A stretch of DNA of 64,000 nucleotides from Cyanobacteria bacterium SZAS-4 (GTDB lineage: Bacteria; Cyanobacteriota; Vampirovibrionia; Obscuribacterales; Obscuribacteraceae), in assembly GCA_018266255.1 (NCBI GenBank), contig JAFEAT010000013.1:124001-188000 (forward strand). The letters are read 5' to 3'. A program made the position numbers and the translations under genes. Of the stretch, positions 8,498 through 18,609 are shown one piece after another. A model generated the notes under the pieces. That model was given only the letters and a program-made list of their open reading frames with translations. It was not told the DNA's origin and ran no database searches. Positions within the stretch are counted from its first letter, which is position 1. Each line of letters opens with the position of its first letter.

Positions 8498-8888
8498 AAG
8501 TTGAAAAATAACAATGTGGCTGAAGAAGGATACCGTCAATGGTCGTGAATTCGAAGGTCTGAGAAAATTTTGTTTGCGCAGACAAAGTAAACTCAAAGCG
8601 AGCAACAGCAGGGTCTGTGACAACGGAGATGCCAAACTTCGGCGTCAAGAAAATCTCTCTTAGAACAATCGCGTCGTCGAAAAGCGAGACAGAAATATTG
8701 GTTTGATCGTATCTTAATTTTTTTCCTTCTGCGCGAAAAGCTCGAAAAACCTCGATGCTGTCATCCGCAAAGGGAGAACCTGTGAAGATCAATTTTGGAA
8801 TAACAAGCACAGATACTTGTGTTTTGATCTTTGCGAATAGAAAAAAACCATCCGCGCAAACTCGCCTGCTATCAAACATCGTCTTCAT
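8484..8888 (-). CDS. Unknown small protein paired with DUF6065-like protein, copy 1
   Basis: A 134-residue protein starting at ATG 8888, four bases after the upstream gene's stop, with AGAGG in reach. It aligns end to end with the protein at 18196-18609. Shared blocks include ADGFFLFA/ADGFYLFA, the VLVIP/LVLPR strand, EVFRAFR/EIFRAVR, NISVSL/NISFDL, the FGI segment, FEFT, and a PHCYF/PQCYF end. Alternating hydrophobic residues suggest an all-beta fold. No family is recognised. Both copies sit directly before a DUF6065-like gene with overlapping ends, so the two proteins probably work together. Confidence 0.75.
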   Translation of the reverse strand: MKTMFDSRRVCADGFFLFAKIKTQVSVLVIPKLIFTGSPFADDSIEVFRAFRAEGKKLRYDQTNISVSLFDDAIVLREIFLTPKFGISVVTDPAVARFEFTLSAQTKFSQTFEFTTIDGILLQPHCYFSTYEHR

Positions 8889-8892
8889 CTTG

Positions 8893-10632
8893 TTAGACTG
8901 CCTCTTTGCGAAGTTTATCAGCAGCAGACCGATCTCCGAGTTCATCGCAAATGTCGGCAAGTGTCAAATAGGTGCCACGCAACCGATCGTCTTTTGGATA
9001 GAGCAGTTCCTTTCGGATGCGCAAAGCTGTTTCCATTTCAACTTTTGCTTTTTGCAGCAGAGCCGCCTCTCTAAAGAGCCAACCCAGATTTTCATGGACG
9101 GCCGCGACATCGAGATGGGAGGCACCATATTTGTCAACGAGAATAGATAAGTACTTTGAAAAATATTCCTCGGACTGATCGAAGCGCTTCATCAGCTTGT
9201 AGTGAAAGGCCAGGTCATTGTAAGTAACTGCTACTTCGGACGATCGTTCGCCGAATATTTCCAACTTGGCTGCCACCACTTCATTGTATAAAGTCAATGC
9301 GCGATCGAATTGGTTCATGTGCGACAACAGACATGCGTAAACATTTTTGAGATATAAAAATTGAACGTCGGTAACAGGCAGATTGGCGCTGAAAATTTCT
9401 TGCGCTTCGTCCAAACAATTTTGGGCGTTTTCGAAGTCGCCTTCTAAGTCTCGCAAGGTGCCCAGGTCGATTAGCGTGCGGGCCAGACTGAGCGCGTCAA
9501 CGCCGCCGCCACGCTGTCTCGCCAACAGCTGTTGCAAAATTTCCCGGGCCGCTTCCAGGTCTCCTGCTTGCCTGTAAGAGTAGGCAATGTTGGTCAGTAA
9601 ATCAGTCGTAAAATGGAGACCGTCAGGAAAATATTTTTCTGTCAGATCAACACATTTTCGCAGCAATCTGGCGCTTTGAACGAAGTGTGCACGCTGTTGC
9701 AAATCATGCCCGACTTGAAAAAGTTGATAAAGCAATTCAGAGGTAAGTTCGCTTTTCTCTTCAGCAATTTGCAGTGCCCGGGTGTAGTGCCTGACTGATT
9801 CATCGATATTGTCGGCGGTTCGCGCATGCTCTCCCAGGCGCCAAAGTGAAGTCGCTTGATCTTCGTCAATTTGATCATCGGGAGATTTAGACCAAGATTT
9901 TAGATGCGGACACACCGGAGTTTGATCTGGTAGGACTCCACGCAGATAATCCATGTTTCTACCGTTGTAAATCTCTGGACGTCTTCTTTCATTCCACTCG
10001 TCCCAAAAAGGTGGATAGCCTTCAAGAACAGAAAGCCCATACTCTGCATGGCTGGAGCCGACGACAAACATCTGGGCGAGCGGCTCACCTTTGTTTATTT
10101 TGAACTTACCGGCCCGGTTAACAACACAGACGATGCCAAAAGTAGAAGGCGACCACCACGATTCGATCATGGCTTCCAAAACATTAAATGCCGGACGCTC
10201 TTGATTAGCCACGCCTTTGATGTAAACAAACTCTCCGATATTTTTCGTGCGAGCGATAAATCCTGCTTGCACGGTAAAGCTACCGAATGACGAGTGGTTG
10301 TCTATTTGAGTGTGTGAAGCGCCGTCAAGGATTTCGATAGTGGTGTCATGAGTAGGTACACCGTCCCACTCCACCACAAAAGTTGCCGGTGAGAGAATGT
10401 AGTATCCAAGCCCACTCGCCATCGTCAGCGGCAAACAAAAGCGAGCGTGCATCCGGGTTTTTTCATCTGTCTCCCACCAATTTCGCAGACCGCGTGCTTT
10501 AATCGGCAACAAACTTCTGTCATATGACGGAGGCACAAACAATGTAATGGAAGAAGAGCGCAACTCTTTATTGAGCTGCAATATTTGCTCAGGACCGAAC
10601 TGCTTTTCGTTCTGTAATCCATCGGATGACAT
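8893..10632 (-). CDS. DUF6065-like domain fused to TPR repeats
   Basis: A 579-residue cytoplasmic protein. Residues about 20-215 carry a diverged DUF6065-like domain: LRNWWETDEK, a glycine-rich GLGYYIL, VVEWDG, SSFGSFTVQ, then IESWWSPSTFG and KGEPLAQMF. Residues about 240-575 contain about seven TPR units of the kinesin-light-chain type (e.g. YRQAGDLEAARE, YKLMKRFDQSEEYF). TPRs usually bind partner proteins, so this may be the scaffold of the cluster. ATG at 10632 has GGCGGGA upstream; a TTG five codons earlier is possible. It is first of a minus-strand operon and is divergent from the oxygenase-like gene at 10751. Confidence 0.75.
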   Translation of the reverse strand: MSSDGLQNEKQFGPEQILQLNKELRSSSITLFVPPSYDRSLLPIKARGLRNWWETDEKTRMHARFCLPLTMASGLGYYILSPATFVVEWDGVPTHDTTIEILDGASHTQIDNHSSFGSFTVQAGFIARTKNIGEFVYIKGVANQERPAFNVLEAMIESWWSPSTFGIVCVVNRAGKFKINKGEPLAQMFVVGSSHAEYGLSVLEGYPPFWDEWNERRRPEIYNGRNMDYLRGVLPDQTPVCPHLKSWSKSPDDQIDEDQATSLWRLGEHARTADNIDESVRHYTRALQIAEEKSELTSELLYQLFQVGHDLQQRAHFVQSARLLRKCVDLTEKYFPDGLHFTTDLLTNIAYSYRQAGDLEAAREILQQLLARQRGGGVDALSLARTLIDLGTLRDLEGDFENAQNCLDEAQEIFSANLPVTDVQFLYLKNVYACLLSHMNQFDRALTLYNEVVAAKLEIFGERSSEVAVTYNDLAFHYKLMKRFDQSEEYFSKYLSILVDKYGASHLDVAAVHENLGWLFREAALLQKAKVEMETALRIRKELLYPKDDRLRGTYLTLADICDELGDRSAADKLRKEAV

Positions 10633-10670
10633 GATGATTCCCGCCAATCAAACTCTTCTAAACCTACCAT

Positions 10671-10693
10671 AACGGACCAACAACTAGTCCGTT
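10671..10693. promoter_or_regulatory. 7-bp inverted repeat in divergent promoter region
   Basis: AACGGAC and GTCCGTT are perfect inverted arms separated by nine bases, in the 118-base gap between the divergent genes at 10632 and 10751. The location fits a shared operator; a small cruciform or coincidence is possible. An AT-rich TAAAATAAT lies downstream and may be the plus-strand -10 region. Confidence 0.35.
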
Positions 10694-10750
10694 GGCGAAG
10701 CTAGCGTTTGATTCTGCATGCTAAAATAATAGGGCCTTTAGCAAGAAACA

Positions 10751-12169
<1,419 letters not shown>

Positions 12170-12219
12170 ACCAGATCTGAATTCTTCCCCAACTGTAAGT
12201 CCATCTCCAGGGAAATCAA

Positions 12220-14757
12220 ATGAACGAATTTCATTTGCGATTCGAACAAGCGCGTGACATAGAGTTTTGGAGACAACTGAATCCAGAACTGCACATCACC
12301 GACAGCGATAAACCATTTTCGATTCCACCACTGAATATCGATGCGCAAGTGCTCGAAGACGTTCGCGAAAGTCTAAGAAAAGACGCTTATTTTCAAATCC
12401 ACAAATTAATTGATTCAGCGCTTGCAGCTAAACTTGCCAGAGGCGTTGAAATCATGCACAAAGCCGGTTGGCCGCCGCCTTTTGTTGTTCTCTATGATGA
12501 ATATTGGGAGATGTTCTATCAACTCAAACCGCTGTTCGAGTCAATCTTGGGCGAAGGCTACAAGCAAATGACCAGCGTTTGGTGCTGGTATCTCGAGAAT
12601 AATAGCGAAAGCAAAGGATGGGGGCACCACCGCGATCGTCCCGGCGTCAACGTGCTGGATGCAGATGGTAATCCGAAGACTTTAAATGTCTGGATTGCAC
12701 TTACCGATACGACGCCTGACAACGGTTGCATTTACGTCGTTCCAGCGAGCCGCGATGATCACTATCCGAACGATACGATAGTGCGTGAAGTCAGGGATTT
12801 GCAAAATATCAGAGCCCTACCTGCCTATGCCGGCGATGTCTTGGCTTGGAACGAATCGCTGCTACATTGGGGCAGCCGCAGTTCAAGTAAGGCAAAAAAT
12901 CCCAGAATCAGCATTTCATTTTCATATCAACGCCAAGATAGTAATCCTTACGAAACACCTCTATATGATCCCACTCGATATCAGCGTTTCAGCGAGCGCC
13001 TCGGTCTGGTGGCAAGCAACATCTGGAATTATCGAGACAATGCAAAAAATACTCCTGAGATTCTGTTTGCCTCAAGGCAGCTTGCGGGACTGGTTCCAAC
13101 CATTAGCTTTCCAAATGGAAACGAGCGTCAAGTTTTAGAAGAGGATAAGCGCCTCTCTGAGTCAATGCTCTGGGACATGCAGGAGCAATATTTTGAACAG
13201 CAAAATCTCGAAGCCTGGAAACGAGTGCCGTTTCGCATAACCAGTCGAATGCCATTTGTTGAATCAAGTTTCGAGTTGGTGAAAGCGTTTTTGCTTGATT
13301 CAGCTAACGAAATCGACTTCGAGAGCCCGCTTTACATTCTCGAAATAGGCGGCGGTAGTGGCTGCTTCGCCTACAGATTTTTGAATCAATTCATGGATTG
13401 CAAAAATGATTTCGATGTACTTCAAAAACTGAAACTCAAATATATCTTGAGCGATTTTTCTCCTGTGATCGTGCGGAACTACCTGGCCAACAAAAACTTT
13501 GCGCCGCATGTAGAGGCTGGTGTTCTCGACTATGCACCTTTTCGCCCTGAGACTGAAACGAAAATAAAGCTAGCTATTTCAGGCGAATCACTGACTCAAG
13601 AAAAGCTGAAAAATCCACTTATCGTAATCTCAAACTATGTCTTTGACACGATTAAGCACGACGCATTTCGAGTCGACCACGGTGTACTCCAGGAGACCCG
13701 GTATACGCTCTTCAGAGAGTCAAGCAACTGCTCCCTGGCGGACAAAGCTAGAATCGAAGATATTCAAACAATCGAGCGTTTTTTTAAGGCTGAAGATGGT
13801 TACTACGACGACCCGGCACTAAATACGATACTAAACTTTTACAAAGAAAATTTGGAGCAAGCCAGCATAATCTTTCCGATCGGAGCGTTAAAAACGATAA
13901 AAAATCTCAGTCAATTCAGCAACGGAAATATGGCTCTGTTTGCTGCGGACAAAGGATTCACAACTTTGCAAACCTATAGAGTGCAGGGTTTCCAACCGCA
14001 CCAATTTTCGAGACACGGCTCCTTCTCCTGTGACGTAAACTTTGACGCCATCGAGCGATACTTTCAGGCAAAAGGTGGACAAACATTTATTGAAAACGGT
14101 GACAACACAGATTTAAGCATTATGTTTGCCACCACAAAGTCGTCTTCATTGCAGCACACCAAACATTTTTGGCGACGAGAGATGGAAAAGAAACGGGTAT
14201 TCGACAGCAGCAATCAGCTCGAAGACCTCGTTCGAGACAATTTGCAAACAGATGAAGAAGCATCAATCTTTTCGCTTGTGAAAAGATTTCTAGCAGTAGT
14301 ACGAAATTTCAATTTCGAGCCGCATTTCTTCATTCACGCCTTTGATCGACTGCTAGAGCCAAGAAGAGACGACCTCATATCGCTCGAACAAGACATGATC
14401 GACGAGCTTCTAGACTGCATCTCAAAGGTGGCAAAAAACATCTTCATTGTCGATGAAGACTACGCTATCTACGACGCTATGCTTAGAACTTATTTTGCCC
14501 TGGGTCACTATCCAGAGTGCCTAGCATTGAGCGAAAAAATAATCGAAAGTTACGGCGAAGTTCGAACCGCCTTAGAGCATGGTGGACTTTCGTCAGACCG
14601 CCTCGGAGCTCTCAAACAAGCTCACGATTACTTTCAACGCTCATACAATCTTGATAGAACAAATGACTGGGCGCGCAATGAGATGCGGCGCATCCGCTCA
14701 CTGTTGCCGAAAGACGGAGATTCGATAGTGAGAATCTCAATTGCTCGACCAAACTAG
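12220..14757 (+). CDS. PhyH-like dioxygenase / SAM methyltransferase-like fusion
   Basis: An 845-residue multidomain protein. Residues about 45-240 look like a phytanoyl-CoA-dioxygenase-type 2-oxoglutarate/Fe(II) oxygenase: HHRDRPG gives HxD at 137/139, LLHWGS gives the distal His at 216, and PRISISFSY holds the likely 2-oxoglutarate Arg. Residues about 330-680 form a class I methyltransferase-like domain with EIGGGSG at 375-381, LSDFSP and an ISNYVFDTI segment that recalls MidA-type methyltransferases. The last 150 residues are helical, possibly TPR-like. AGGGAAA precedes the ATG. It follows the 10751 gene by 50 bases. Substrate is unknown; oxidation and methylation on one chain suggests sequential tailoring. 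Confidence 0.75.
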   Translation: MNEFHLRFEQARDIEFWRQLNPELHITDSDKPFSIPPLNIDAQVLEDVRESLRKDAYFQIHKLIDSALAAKLARGVEIMHKAGWPPPFVVLYDEYWEMFYQLKPLFESILGEGYKQMTSVWCWYLENNSESKGWGHHRDRPGVNVLDADGNPKTLNVWIALTDTTPDNGCIYVVPASRDDHYPNDTIVREVRDLQNIRALPAYAGDVLAWNESLLHWGSRSSSKAKNPRISISFSYQRQDSNPYETPLYDPTRYQRFSERLGLVASNIWNYRDNAKNTPEILFASRQLAGLVPTISFPNGNERQVLEEDKRLSESMLWDMQEQYFEQQNLEAWKRVPFRITSRMPFVESSFELVKAFLLDSANEIDFESPLYILEIGGGSGCFAYRFLNQFMDCKNDFDVLQKLKLKYILSDFSPVIVRNYLANKNFAPHVEAGVLDYAPFRPETETKIKLAISGESLTQEKLKNPLIVISNYVFDTIKHDAFRVDHGVLQETRYTLFRESSNCSLADKARIEDIQTIERFFKAEDGYYDDPALNTILNFYKENLEQASIIFPIGALKTIKNLSQFSNGNMALFAADKGFTTLQTYRVQGFQPHQFSRHGSFSCDVNFDAIERYFQAKGGQTFIENGDNTDLSIMFATTKSSSLQHTKHFWRREMEKKRVFDSSNQLEDLVRDNLQTDEEASIFSLVKRFLAVVRNFNFEPHFFIHAFDRLLEPRRDDLISLEQDMIDELLDCISKVAKNIFIVDEDYAIYDAMLRTYFALGHYPECLALSEKIIESYGEVRTALEHGGLSSDRLGALKQAHDYFQRSYNLDRTNDWARNEMRRIRSLLPKDGDSIVRISIARPN

Positions 14758-14774
14758 GAATCGCTTTGAAAAAT

Positions 14775-16457
14775 TCAGGGATCAATAATCTGCATGACAG
14801 CCTGTGCTAATTGCAAGTAACCTTGCCGGTTCATATGGAACCCATCGTCGTGCAAATGGGCGAGATCCACCGCGCTATTTACGTCAATGTAGTGTAATTT
14901 CTCGATGCGTGCGCATTCTTTCAAAATAAATTCGTTGTACCGGTTTTTGAAAAAATATTCTTCTGGGTTATCATCTAATTTTCGCGTGTCTTCCAACAGC
15001 ACCACAATTTTTGCGCTGGCTTTAGTTGAACTGGCCAACCTGTCGAAGCTCATACTGATTAGATTATTCAGGTGCACGTGCGAATACTCTACAAAGGTAA
15101 AGTTGTGCACAAACCAAATGCCCAAATCCGAGGCAAGAAGTGCTCTCAGCGCATCTTCGTCGATACGAAAAGTTAGTCCATCGTTGCCCTTAAAGTAATT
15201 TGATTCCATCATGCGATAGAACGAGACTATGACTGCGTCAGTGGTGGAAAGTGCATCACGCAGTTGAAGCACATCTTCTTCATTTGCGGCTGGAATATGC
15301 GGTCGCAATTCACTTTCTGCAAAGAGCTTCGCATCTCCCAAAATAAAAAACGGATCGTCAAGCCGTTTCATAATGCCGTGTTGCTCGCGGTTGGTAAATT
15401 CAGTTGACTGGCATGAACAATAAGTTGAAAGCTGTAGCATGTCACAGCCTCCGATCAAAGTGATTTTTCGATCGCGAAGCCGACCGATGGCTTCTTCTTT
15501 CATTGAAACGGTGATCCAATCAATGTTTGCGAAAGTTTCGATTGGATTAGCGACCGGCTCGATAATGCGAATGTCTGGACGATTTAGGAAGGCGTAGACG
15601 TATTGTTCTATGCCCATATTCATAACACGACAAGAGAAAACAAAGTGCTTGAGTTCGTAACGGTTGAGAGTAGCGAGAGTCATGAAAAATCCGACGATTC
15701 CGTAGTCGCCATATTTATCCCAAACTCTAACTATTCCTGCGTTGAATCCGAAGGCATTTAAATCATGGAAAAACTCCTCTCGTTCTTTTTCAGTCTCGAT
15801 GCGAATCTTGGTGTAATTAAGTTGGTTAGATCTATTCACAAGTTCAATAATTCGATCGAGAGACGCATCGATGTCATAGTCGATGGAAATTCTTATTTCA
15901 CTTTGTCGCAAAAAAGTCTCATCACTGATGCTCGAACTTTGACGACTCTCAAACTTCTTCGCAATTACCTTGTACTGTTCCAACCTGGTTAACTCAGGAT
16001 CTGCATTACCTTTCAATGCCGCACAATCGACCTGTTCTACCAAAAAAGTAGGGCTGCTCAAGCAGACTAATTTTGGACAGTTGAATTGCGCTTCTGCCAG
16101 CACAGACGGATTATCATCGATGAATACAACGTTTTCTGGTCGCAATTGCAGTGCTTCTATGATGTTCAAAATCGCGTTGCCTTTCGGCTGAAAACTGATG
16201 CTGGGAAGAACGAAATAATCCCAAATCGCCAGTTGCCGCAATTGCTGCTCGACCAGAGCCGGGTCATTTTTGGAACAGACAGATGAGATAATGCCGCGCC
16301 CTGCGAGCGTCTTAACTAACTCTACGTTCTCTTTAATCGGAACGATAGCCTCTTCAGACAGAGTGCCCCGCCAAAACGTGTCATCCAGGTCCCAGATGAC
16401 TAGCTTGACCTGTGCGCTTAACAGCTGATTGTCCAATTTTTGCTTTACTTCTTCCAT
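14775..16457 (-). CDS. FkbH-like HAD protein with SGNH-like C-terminal domain
   Basis: From ATG at 16457 the protein has 560 residues. The first about 130 are a HAD-IIIC (FkbH-like) domain with VIWDLDDTFWRGTL (nucleophile and acid Asp), VCSKND and FIDDNP. A GNAT-like FkbH segment follows (DYGIVGFFM, FSCRVMNMGIEQY). FkbH proteins load glyceryl units on carrier proteins in polyketide and related pathways. Residues about 330-560 look like an SGNH/GDSL fold: LIGGCDML where GDS is expected (Cys at the Ser position) and DDGFHMNRQGY as the DxxH block. No carrier protein is visible nearby. A GTG at 16511 is an alternative start. It converges with the PhyH fusion, 17 bases apart. Confidence 0.8.
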   Translation of the reverse strand: MEEVKQKLDNQLLSAQVKLVIWDLDDTFWRGTLSEEAIVPIKENVELVKTLAGRGIISSVCSKNDPALVEQQLRQLAIWDYFVLPSISFQPKGNAILNIIEALQLRPENVVFIDDNPSVLAEAQFNCPKLVCLSSPTFLVEQVDCAALKGNADPELTRLEQYKVIAKKFESRQSSSISDETFLRQSEIRISIDYDIDASLDRIIELVNRSNQLNYTKIRIETEKEREEFFHDLNAFGFNAGIVRVWDKYGDYGIVGFFMTLATLNRYELKHFVFSCRVMNMGIEQYVYAFLNRPDIRIIEPVANPIETFANIDWITVSMKEEAIGRLRDRKITLIGGCDMLQLSTYCSCQSTEFTNREQHGIMKRLDDPFFILGDAKLFAESELRPHIPAANEEDVLQLRDALSTTDAVIVSFYRMMESNYFKGNDGLTFRIDEDALRALLASDLGIWFVHNFTFVEYSHVHLNNLISMSFDRLASSTKASAKIVVLLEDTRKLDDNPEEYFFKNRYNEFILKECARIEKLHYIDVNSAVDLAHLHDDGFHMNRQGYLQLAQAVMQIIDP

Positions 16458-16656
16458 ACGTCGACTAGAACCTGTTCTTTGAGGATACTGTGGATGAGGC
16501 GCGGTCAACACTTTCCATCTTACAGATTAGATCTTGCATACACCTTTGAGAGATGTCGTTGGAAGCGTATCTGAGGGCACTGAAAACGTCTATATTGTTG
16601 GTAAGGATGAACCTTGCTCTCACAATTCTAATCAGCTCCAAAACTGCGGCTCTTGT

Positions 16657-17205
16657 ATGAATTCGGGAAAAAAATATTTCGAAATGCACCATAGAAAATG
16701 GATCGCCTCTGTATTCATTGTCACTTATATTTGCACAACCACTCTTTCTCTGCTGCCGGTTTCAAAAATCCGCAACGCCCTGTTCGATCCGATTCGCCCG
16801 CTCGTTCTCTACTCAGGGCTGTGGCAGAACTTCATACTATTTGCCCCAGATCCGCCAAAATCAAATGTCGGACTGACTGCAACAATTACCAAGCGAAACG
16901 GGGAAACGGCACAGTGGCAGCATCCTGTCAGAAAGGGGTTGAATATTTTCGATCATTGCAACAAAGAGAGGTATGTGAGTTTTTGCTCTTACTATGCCAA
17001 CTATAACGAAGTTTTTCGCCCAGACTTTGCTCGCTTTATTGCCAGATCATACCGAGACGACGGCAATCCTCCGCAGACCGTGACCCTGGAGAGATACTGG
17101 TCAGATATTCCCCCGCCAAACATTGGGCTGAGTCAGGCCGTGGCACCGACTGAAAACCATTGCCCAGTCTTCACTTACTCAGTAAAATCGAGTGATCTGC
17201 AATGA
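16657..17205 (+). CDS. Membrane protein paired with HTTM protein
   Basis: A protein of 182 residues (ATG 16657; ATG 16684 and a TTG at 16534 are alternatives). It has one or two hydrophobic helices near the N-terminus (WIASVFIVTYICTTTLSL) followed by a soluble domain with the block LWQNFILFAPDPP. Small proteins with a FAP-P block next to HTTM-domain proteins are a recurring partner arrangement as I recall. The stop overlaps the HTTM start by four bases (ATGA), so the two are translationally coupled. Function is unknown; it probably forms a complex with the HTTM protein. Confidence 0.65.
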   Translation: MNSGKKYFEMHHRKWIASVFIVTYICTTTLSLLPVSKIRNALFDPIRPLVLYSGLWQNFILFAPDPPKSNVGLTATITKRNGETAQWQHPVRKGLNIFDHCNKERYVSFCSYYANYNEVFRPDFARFIARSYRDDGNPPQTVTLERYWSDIPPPNIGLSQAVAPTENHCPVFTYSVKSSDLQ

Positions 17206-18116
17206 TCGATTCGATACCCAAATTTTGGAATCAGCTATGGTTCGACCAGGTTTCACCGGCCCCTGTATGCCTGTTTAGAATTTTGTTCGGTCTTCTGGTC
17301 TTAATCTCGAACATTATCTGGGCACCGGAGCTACTCAATTATTTCGGACCAAATGGACTTGTGTCGGTCGCGACAATCGAACAATTCGAGCATGGTCCGC
17401 GATTCAGTCTGCTGTTTTTGCAACCGAACAGCGAACCGTTCGTAATTGCAATATATGCAATTCTACTGTTGTCTTCGTTGACAGTGACGATCGGACTGTT
17501 CACCCGTCCCAGTTTGATCATCTTATTTGTCTGTCTAATTTCATTCCATCATCGAAATGTTGCTATTCTGCACAGCGGCGACACGTTGCTTCGACTCTTT
17601 ACTTTTCTTCTGATTTTTTCCTCGGCTGGAAAAATGTTTAGCTTCGACAATCGCACTACTTCACTAACAGATCAATGGAAAATTAGAAGCGATTGCTGGC
17701 CGCAACGACTACTGCAGCTGCAGCTGGCAGCTGTTTATTGCGCAACATTCATGGCCAGGACTGTAGGTCAAACTTGGTGGGATGGTACCGCTGTTTATTA
17801 CGCATCTCGACTGGAGGCATTCCAGCGGTTTCCCATGCCATATGTCTTCGATCATTTGTGGACTTGCCAATTTCTTACTTACACAACTTTGTTAGTTGAG
17901 CTGGCGCTCTTCACACTTGTCTGGTTCAAAAAAACGCGCTACATTGCATTATGTGCAGGCATCCTAATGCACTTGTGCATCGATTGGACGATGAATATTC
18001 CTCTGTTTGAATACACAATGATCATCGGTTTCATCAATTTTGTGGAAGCGTCAGACATCAAAAAATTTTGCCAGGCGCTCAAATTTGGATCGGCTTACCA
18101 ACCGGCTCCGCGCTAA
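17202..18116 (+). CDS. HTTM domain membrane protein
   Basis: A 304-residue polytopic membrane protein with about seven or eight helices. The HTTM signature is visible: PVCLFRILFG in the first helix, HHRNVAILHSGDTLLRL, then LQLAAVYCATFMAR and DGTAVYY. HTTM is related to the membrane part of vitamin K-dependent gamma-carboxylase, but the bacterial family is mostly uncharacterised. No carboxylase catalytic lumenal domain is attached. It is coupled to the upstream membrane partner and lies between the FkbH-like gene and the second DUF6065 module. A transport, redox or lipid-modifying role is equally possible. Confidence 0.8.
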   Translation: MIDSIPKFWNQLWFDQVSPAPVCLFRILFGLLVLISNIIWAPELLNYFGPNGLVSVATIEQFEHGPRFSLLFLQPNSEPFVIAIYAILLLSSLTVTIGLFTRPSLIILFVCLISFHHRNVAILHSGDTLLRLFTFLLIFSSAGKMFSFDNRTTSLTDQWKIRSDCWPQRLLQLQLAAVYCATFMARTVGQTWWDGTAVYYASRLEAFQRFPMPYVFDHLWTCQFLTYTTLLVELALFTLVWFKKTRYIALCAGILMHLCIDWTMNIPLFEYTMIIGFINFVEASDIKKFCQALKFGSAYQPAPR

Positions 18117-18195
18117 TGGACAGCTACCGTAACGTTTGCAGTTTTAAAAAAAATGTAGTACCGTTTAAAATTTCAAAGCTAATTGGAAGCACTCA

Positions 18196-18609
18196 ATGAT
18201 ACCAAGTGGCAAAAATGAGGCTCGAATAGTCGCAGATGGCTTTTATCTTTTTGCGAACAAGCCGACGAGTCTGGTTACCCTGGTTTTGCCGCGCATCAAT
18301 ATAATCAAGGAACCTTTGAATTCAGAAGGTTTAGAGATTTTTAGAGCGGTACGAATTAGTGGTGGCAAAATAAGGCATGACGAAAGCAATATTTCTTTCG
18401 ATCTGGCTGAAGGCATCGAGCAACGAGCACTGGTATTAAACGACATCTATCTGACCAAAGATTTCGGCATAGCGATCGCGTTAGACACTGATTTAGCCCA
18501 ATTTGAATTCAGCCCGGCACCGAACCACACTGAGTTCAGCATTCTATTTCAATTCAAGACACTAGATGGTCATTCTTTCGAGCCTCAGTGTTATTTCAAA
18601 ACGCTATGA
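18196..18609 (+). CDS. Unknown small protein paired with DUF6065-like protein, copy 2
   Basis: A 137-residue protein from ATG 18196 (GGAAG upstream). It is a paralogue of the 8484-8888 product along its full length, sharing ADGFYLFA, the LVLPR strand, EIFRAVR, NISFDL, QFEFS and a CYF end. The beta-strand-like pattern suggests a sandwich or jelly-roll fold. Its stop overlaps the next start (ATGA), as a coupled pair. Role is unknown. Confidence 0.75.
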   Translation: MIPSGKNEARIVADGFYLFANKPTSLVTLVLPRINIIKEPLNSEGLEIFRAVRISGGKIRHDESNISFDLAEGIEQRALVLNDIYLTKDFGIAIALDTDLAQFEFSPAPNHTEFSILFQFKTLDGHSFEPQCYFKTL

